A DNA stretch of 11,640 nt, from assembly GCA_946885925.1 (NCBI GenBank), contig CAMPHP010000036.1, forward strand, positions 1 through 11,640, read 5' to 3'. The notes beneath the pieces are model-generated. The model did no database searches and had not been told where the DNA came from. It worked only from the letters and a program-made list of their open reading frames with translations. This DNA is from an uncultured Litorilinea sp. (GTDB taxonomy: Bacteria > Chloroflexota > Anaerolineae > Caldilineales > Caldilineaceae). The stretch's first letter is position 1, and each line of letters starts with the position of its first letter. Shown here piece by piece: positions 6,622 through 11,640 of this stretch. A program made the translations under genes and the position numbers.

Positions 6622-7629
6622 ATGAGCAACGATCTTCGTCGCAAATTTCTCTACTCTCTGGTTATTGCCCTGTTGGTCTATATCGGGCTGGCGCTGTATA
6701 GCGACTGGGGCGAACTTACCTCGGCACTGCAAACCTTCCCGTGGATGTGGCTGGCCCCTGTGATCACGTTGACCCTGGTGAACTATATTGGGCGTTGCCT
6801 GCGCTGGCATTGGTATCTGCGGCTGCTAGGCTCCTCTATTAGCTTTCGGGACAGTGTACGCACCTTTGGGGTTGGTATGTTAATGGTGATGACCCCTGGC
6901 AAGGCGGGTGAGTTTCTTAAACCGTACATGGTTAGGAATGTGGCGGGTACGCCCATGAGCGTGACTGCGCCGGTCATCCTGGGTGAGCGCATGTTGGACG
7001 GCATGGCAATGCTCATCCTCGCGGCTGCGGGACTTTTTGTCTTTCCCAATACGACCGCGCGGCTGGTGGCAGCGTTGGTCCTAACCGCTTTTGTGCTCTT
7101 TATTGTGGTGGTGCAAGTTCGCCCGCTGGCGCTTTGGTTCTTGGCAGTAGGGGAGCGGCTACCAGTGGTAAAGCGGTTCGCTACCCACCTGCATAGCTTT
7201 TATGAGAGCGCGCGCATTGTCTTTGGGCTACGCAATTTGCTGTTCGCGCTTACCATCGGAGCCATCTGTTGGGCAGCAGAGGGAGTGGCTTATTATGTGG
7301 TACTCCTGGGTTTTGGCGCACCTGCTAGCGGCGGCACGCTACTGGTGGCAGTCTTTATCTTCTGCATGAGTACGGTGATCGGGGCGGCAGTTGCAATGCC
7401 TGGGGGATTAGGAGGTGTGGAAGGCAGCTTGGTGGCGTTGACTGTACAACTTGTGGCGTTGTCAGCGGCAGAAGCCACCGCAGCGGCTCTCTTGATTCGC
7501 TTCTGTACCTTGTGGTTTGGCGTGCTGATTGGCGTGGTGAGCTTTGCGTTGTGGCCTGGGCTGTTGGCCGGGGCAGAGCCGCCCGTGCAACCTGGCAAAC
7601 CATTGCCCAGCGAGGTTAAGGTAGGATAG
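6622..7629 (+). CDS. Flippase-like integral membrane protein (lysylphosphatidylglycerol synthase TM / COG0392 family)
   Basis: The 335-aa product is strongly hydrophobic, with about seven or eight predicted membrane helices starting with residues 9-27. Family landmarks are RCLRWHWYLRLLG near residue 60, TPGKAGEFLKPYMVR near residue 95, and PGGLGGVEGSLVAL in the C-terminal half, the pattern of the UPF0104/LPG-synthase transmembrane family. It lacks the soluble aminoacyl-transferase domain of MprF, so it is not a full lysylphosphatidylglycerol synthase; members are often suggested to move lipids or lipid-linked sugars across the membrane. The ATG at 6622 is used; TGGA at 6612-6615 is only a weak ribosome site, and a TTG at 6616 is possible. 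It follows the glutamate dehydrogenase gene by 24 bp and is followed by a terminator-like hairpin, so the two genes probably form a transcription unit. Substrate unknown. Confidence 0.88.
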   Translation: MSNDLRRKFLYSLVIALLVYIGLALYSDWGELTSALQTFPWMWLAPVITLTLVNYIGRCLRWHWYLRLLGSSISFRDSVRTFGVGMLMVMTPGKAGEFLKPYMVRNVAGTPMSVTAPVILGERMLDGMAMLILAAAGLFVFPNTTARLVAALVLTAFVLFIVVVQVRPLALWFLAVGERLPVVKRFATHLHSFYESARIVFGLRNLLFALTIGAICWAAEGVAYYVVLLGFGAPASGGTLLVAVFIFCMSTVIGAAVAMPGGLGGVEGSLVALTVQLVALSAAEATAAALLIRFCTLWFGVLIGVVSFALWPGLLAGAEPPVQPGKPLPSEVKVG

Positions 7630-7653
7630 GCGGATTGACCTGAGTGAGGAATT

Positions 7654-7695
7654 GCGCGCGGTCGTTGTGTTTCACGGTCCGTGCGCTTTTTATTT
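7654..7695 (+). terminator. Probable intrinsic terminator after the gdh-flippase unit
   Basis: GCGCGCGG (7654-7661) pairs with CCGTGCGC (7679-7686), one G-U pair among eight, around a 17-nt loop, and is directly followed by TTTTTATTT. It would end transcription from the glutamate dehydrogenase unit ahead of the beta-galactosidase gene. No convincing promoter was found between it and that gene. Confidence 0.6.
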
Positions 7696-7722
7696 GCCAG
7701 TGGAGGTCGTCTTGACGCGTAG

Positions 7723-11254
<3,532 letters not shown>

Positions 11255-11297
11255 CTGAAAAAAAGATGAACATTTGTGCGTGATGGGCCAAAGGTGA

Positions 11298-11326
11298 TTG
11301 GTCATGCCCAAGCGCCATGCTATAAT
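11298..11326 (+). promoter_or_regulatory. Extended -10 sigma-70 promoter for the PolX gene
   Basis: TATAAT at 11321-11326 is exact, preceded by TGC (extended -10), with TTGGTC at 11298-11303 as a partial -35 at 17 bp. Transcription would start near 11333, giving a leader of about 63 nt before the ATG at 11396. Confidence 0.75.
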
Positions 11327-11332
11327 TGGAGT

Positions 11333-11383
11333 GGGAGCCGAGCGGATAGCTCCCTAGCCCCATTAGATTTGAAGGGGCCGCTC
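11333..11383 (+). other. Structured 5' leader of the PolX gene
   Basis: The predicted transcript begins in GGGAGC (11333-11338), which pairs with GCTCCC (11349-11354). A second stem GCCCC (11357-11361)/GGGGC (11374-11378) follows. A competing pairing GAGCGG (11340-11345)/CCGCTC (11378-11383) is perfect and would clash with parts of these. The structure is read from complementarity only. Confidence 0.4.
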
Positions 11384-11395
11384 TCTCCACGAAAT

Positions 11396-11640
11396 ATGGC
11401 AAACGATGAAAGTGAGGACATGGTGTCCGACACAGAGGTAGGTAATACCACTCCACGCAAGCGCCTGACGAACTACGATGTGGCTGCGGAACTGGCGTTG
11501 GTGGCTGATATCCTCCAAATTCTAGGTGAGAACCGCTTCCGTGTAATTGCCTTTCAAAATGCAGCGGAATCTATCCGTACATTGGGGCAAGAGATCAACA
11601 CGCTCTTTGGCGACAGCATGAGCCCGGAACAGGCCGAGCG
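11396..11640 (+). CDS. polX: PolX-type DNA polymerase (family X), 5' part only
   Basis: An open frame runs from the ATG at 11396 to the right edge, giving 81 complete codons. After about 24 polar, acidic residues comes [18 protein letters not shown], then [19 protein letters not shown], the classic N-terminal helical (8-kDa-domain-like) pattern of bacterial PolX: N-x-[ED]-[IV]-A, GEN-x-FRV-x-A-[YF] and AA-x-x-I. Complete PolX proteins are about 570 aa, with a family X polymerase domain and a C-terminal PHP exonuclease domain, and act in base-excision-type repair gap filling; those parts lie outside the window. The start lacks a Shine-Dalgarno; the ATG at 11420 is an alternative that would trim the acidic extension. 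It has its own promoter and leader. Confidence 0.8.
   Translation, partial: MANDESEDMVSDTEVGNTTPRKRLTNYDVAAELALVADILQILGENRFRVIAFQNAAESIRTLGQEINTLFGDSMSPEQAE

Noticed and set aside
6109..6810. 233-codon minus-strand ORF spanning the gdh/flippase junction
   Set aside because: Both overlapped genes are conserved families; the antisense translation has no recognisable motif.

Overview
The window is ordinary-looking bacterial chromosome of moderate GC content (roughly 53% by eye). Gene families and protein style suggest Chloroflexota: separate secD and secF, a MoxR-type ATPase, a COG0392 membrane protein, a large LacZ-type GH2 enzyme, a PolX, and an effector-associated-type helical domain common in that phylum. 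This assignment is an inference; there is no rRNA or other decisive marker. I see no IS element, integrase, tRNA, rRNA or CRISPR array.

Layout. (1) At 1-980 on the minus strand is a nearly complete MoxR AAA+ ATPase whose last codons lie beyond the left edge. (2) At 981-1389 is a 409-bp divergent intergenic region with a weak candidate moxR promoter, a perfect 22-bp inverted repeat, a textbook-consensus sigma-70 promoter (TTGACA-17-TATAAT) facing secD, and an approximately 230-nt secD leader holding inverted and direct repeats and a small ORF that overlaps the secD start. (3) secD (1390-2799) and secF (2960-3910) encode the Sec-translocon accessory pair. They are separated by a gap carrying 13-bp tandem repeats. 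A strong hairpin follows secF. (4) A zinc-type medium-chain dehydrogenase (4089-5075) has its stop codon inside the first copy of a 14-bp tandem repeat. (5) A glutamate dehydrogenase with a TTG start and near-perfect Shine-Dalgarno (5167-6597) is followed 24 bp later by an integral-membrane flippase-like protein (6622-7629) and then a probable intrinsic terminator. (6) A 1155-aa GH2 beta-galactosidase occupies 7741-11208. (7) An extended -10 promoter and a structured leader precede the 5' part of a PolX-type DNA polymerase gene (11396 to the right edge).

Functionally this is a set of housekeeping and metabolic units (protein export, amino-acid nitrogen metabolism, sugar hydrolysis, DNA repair) transcribed in the same direction from secD onward, not one pathway. 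The most notable item is inside the beta-galactosidase. About 110 residues are inserted in the C-terminal small-chain domain, and their helical core matches, from memory, the death-like effector-associated domains of NACHT/TIR/caspase-type conflict proteins. An adaptor-like interaction module embedded in a sugar hydrolase would be unusual and deserves a profile search.
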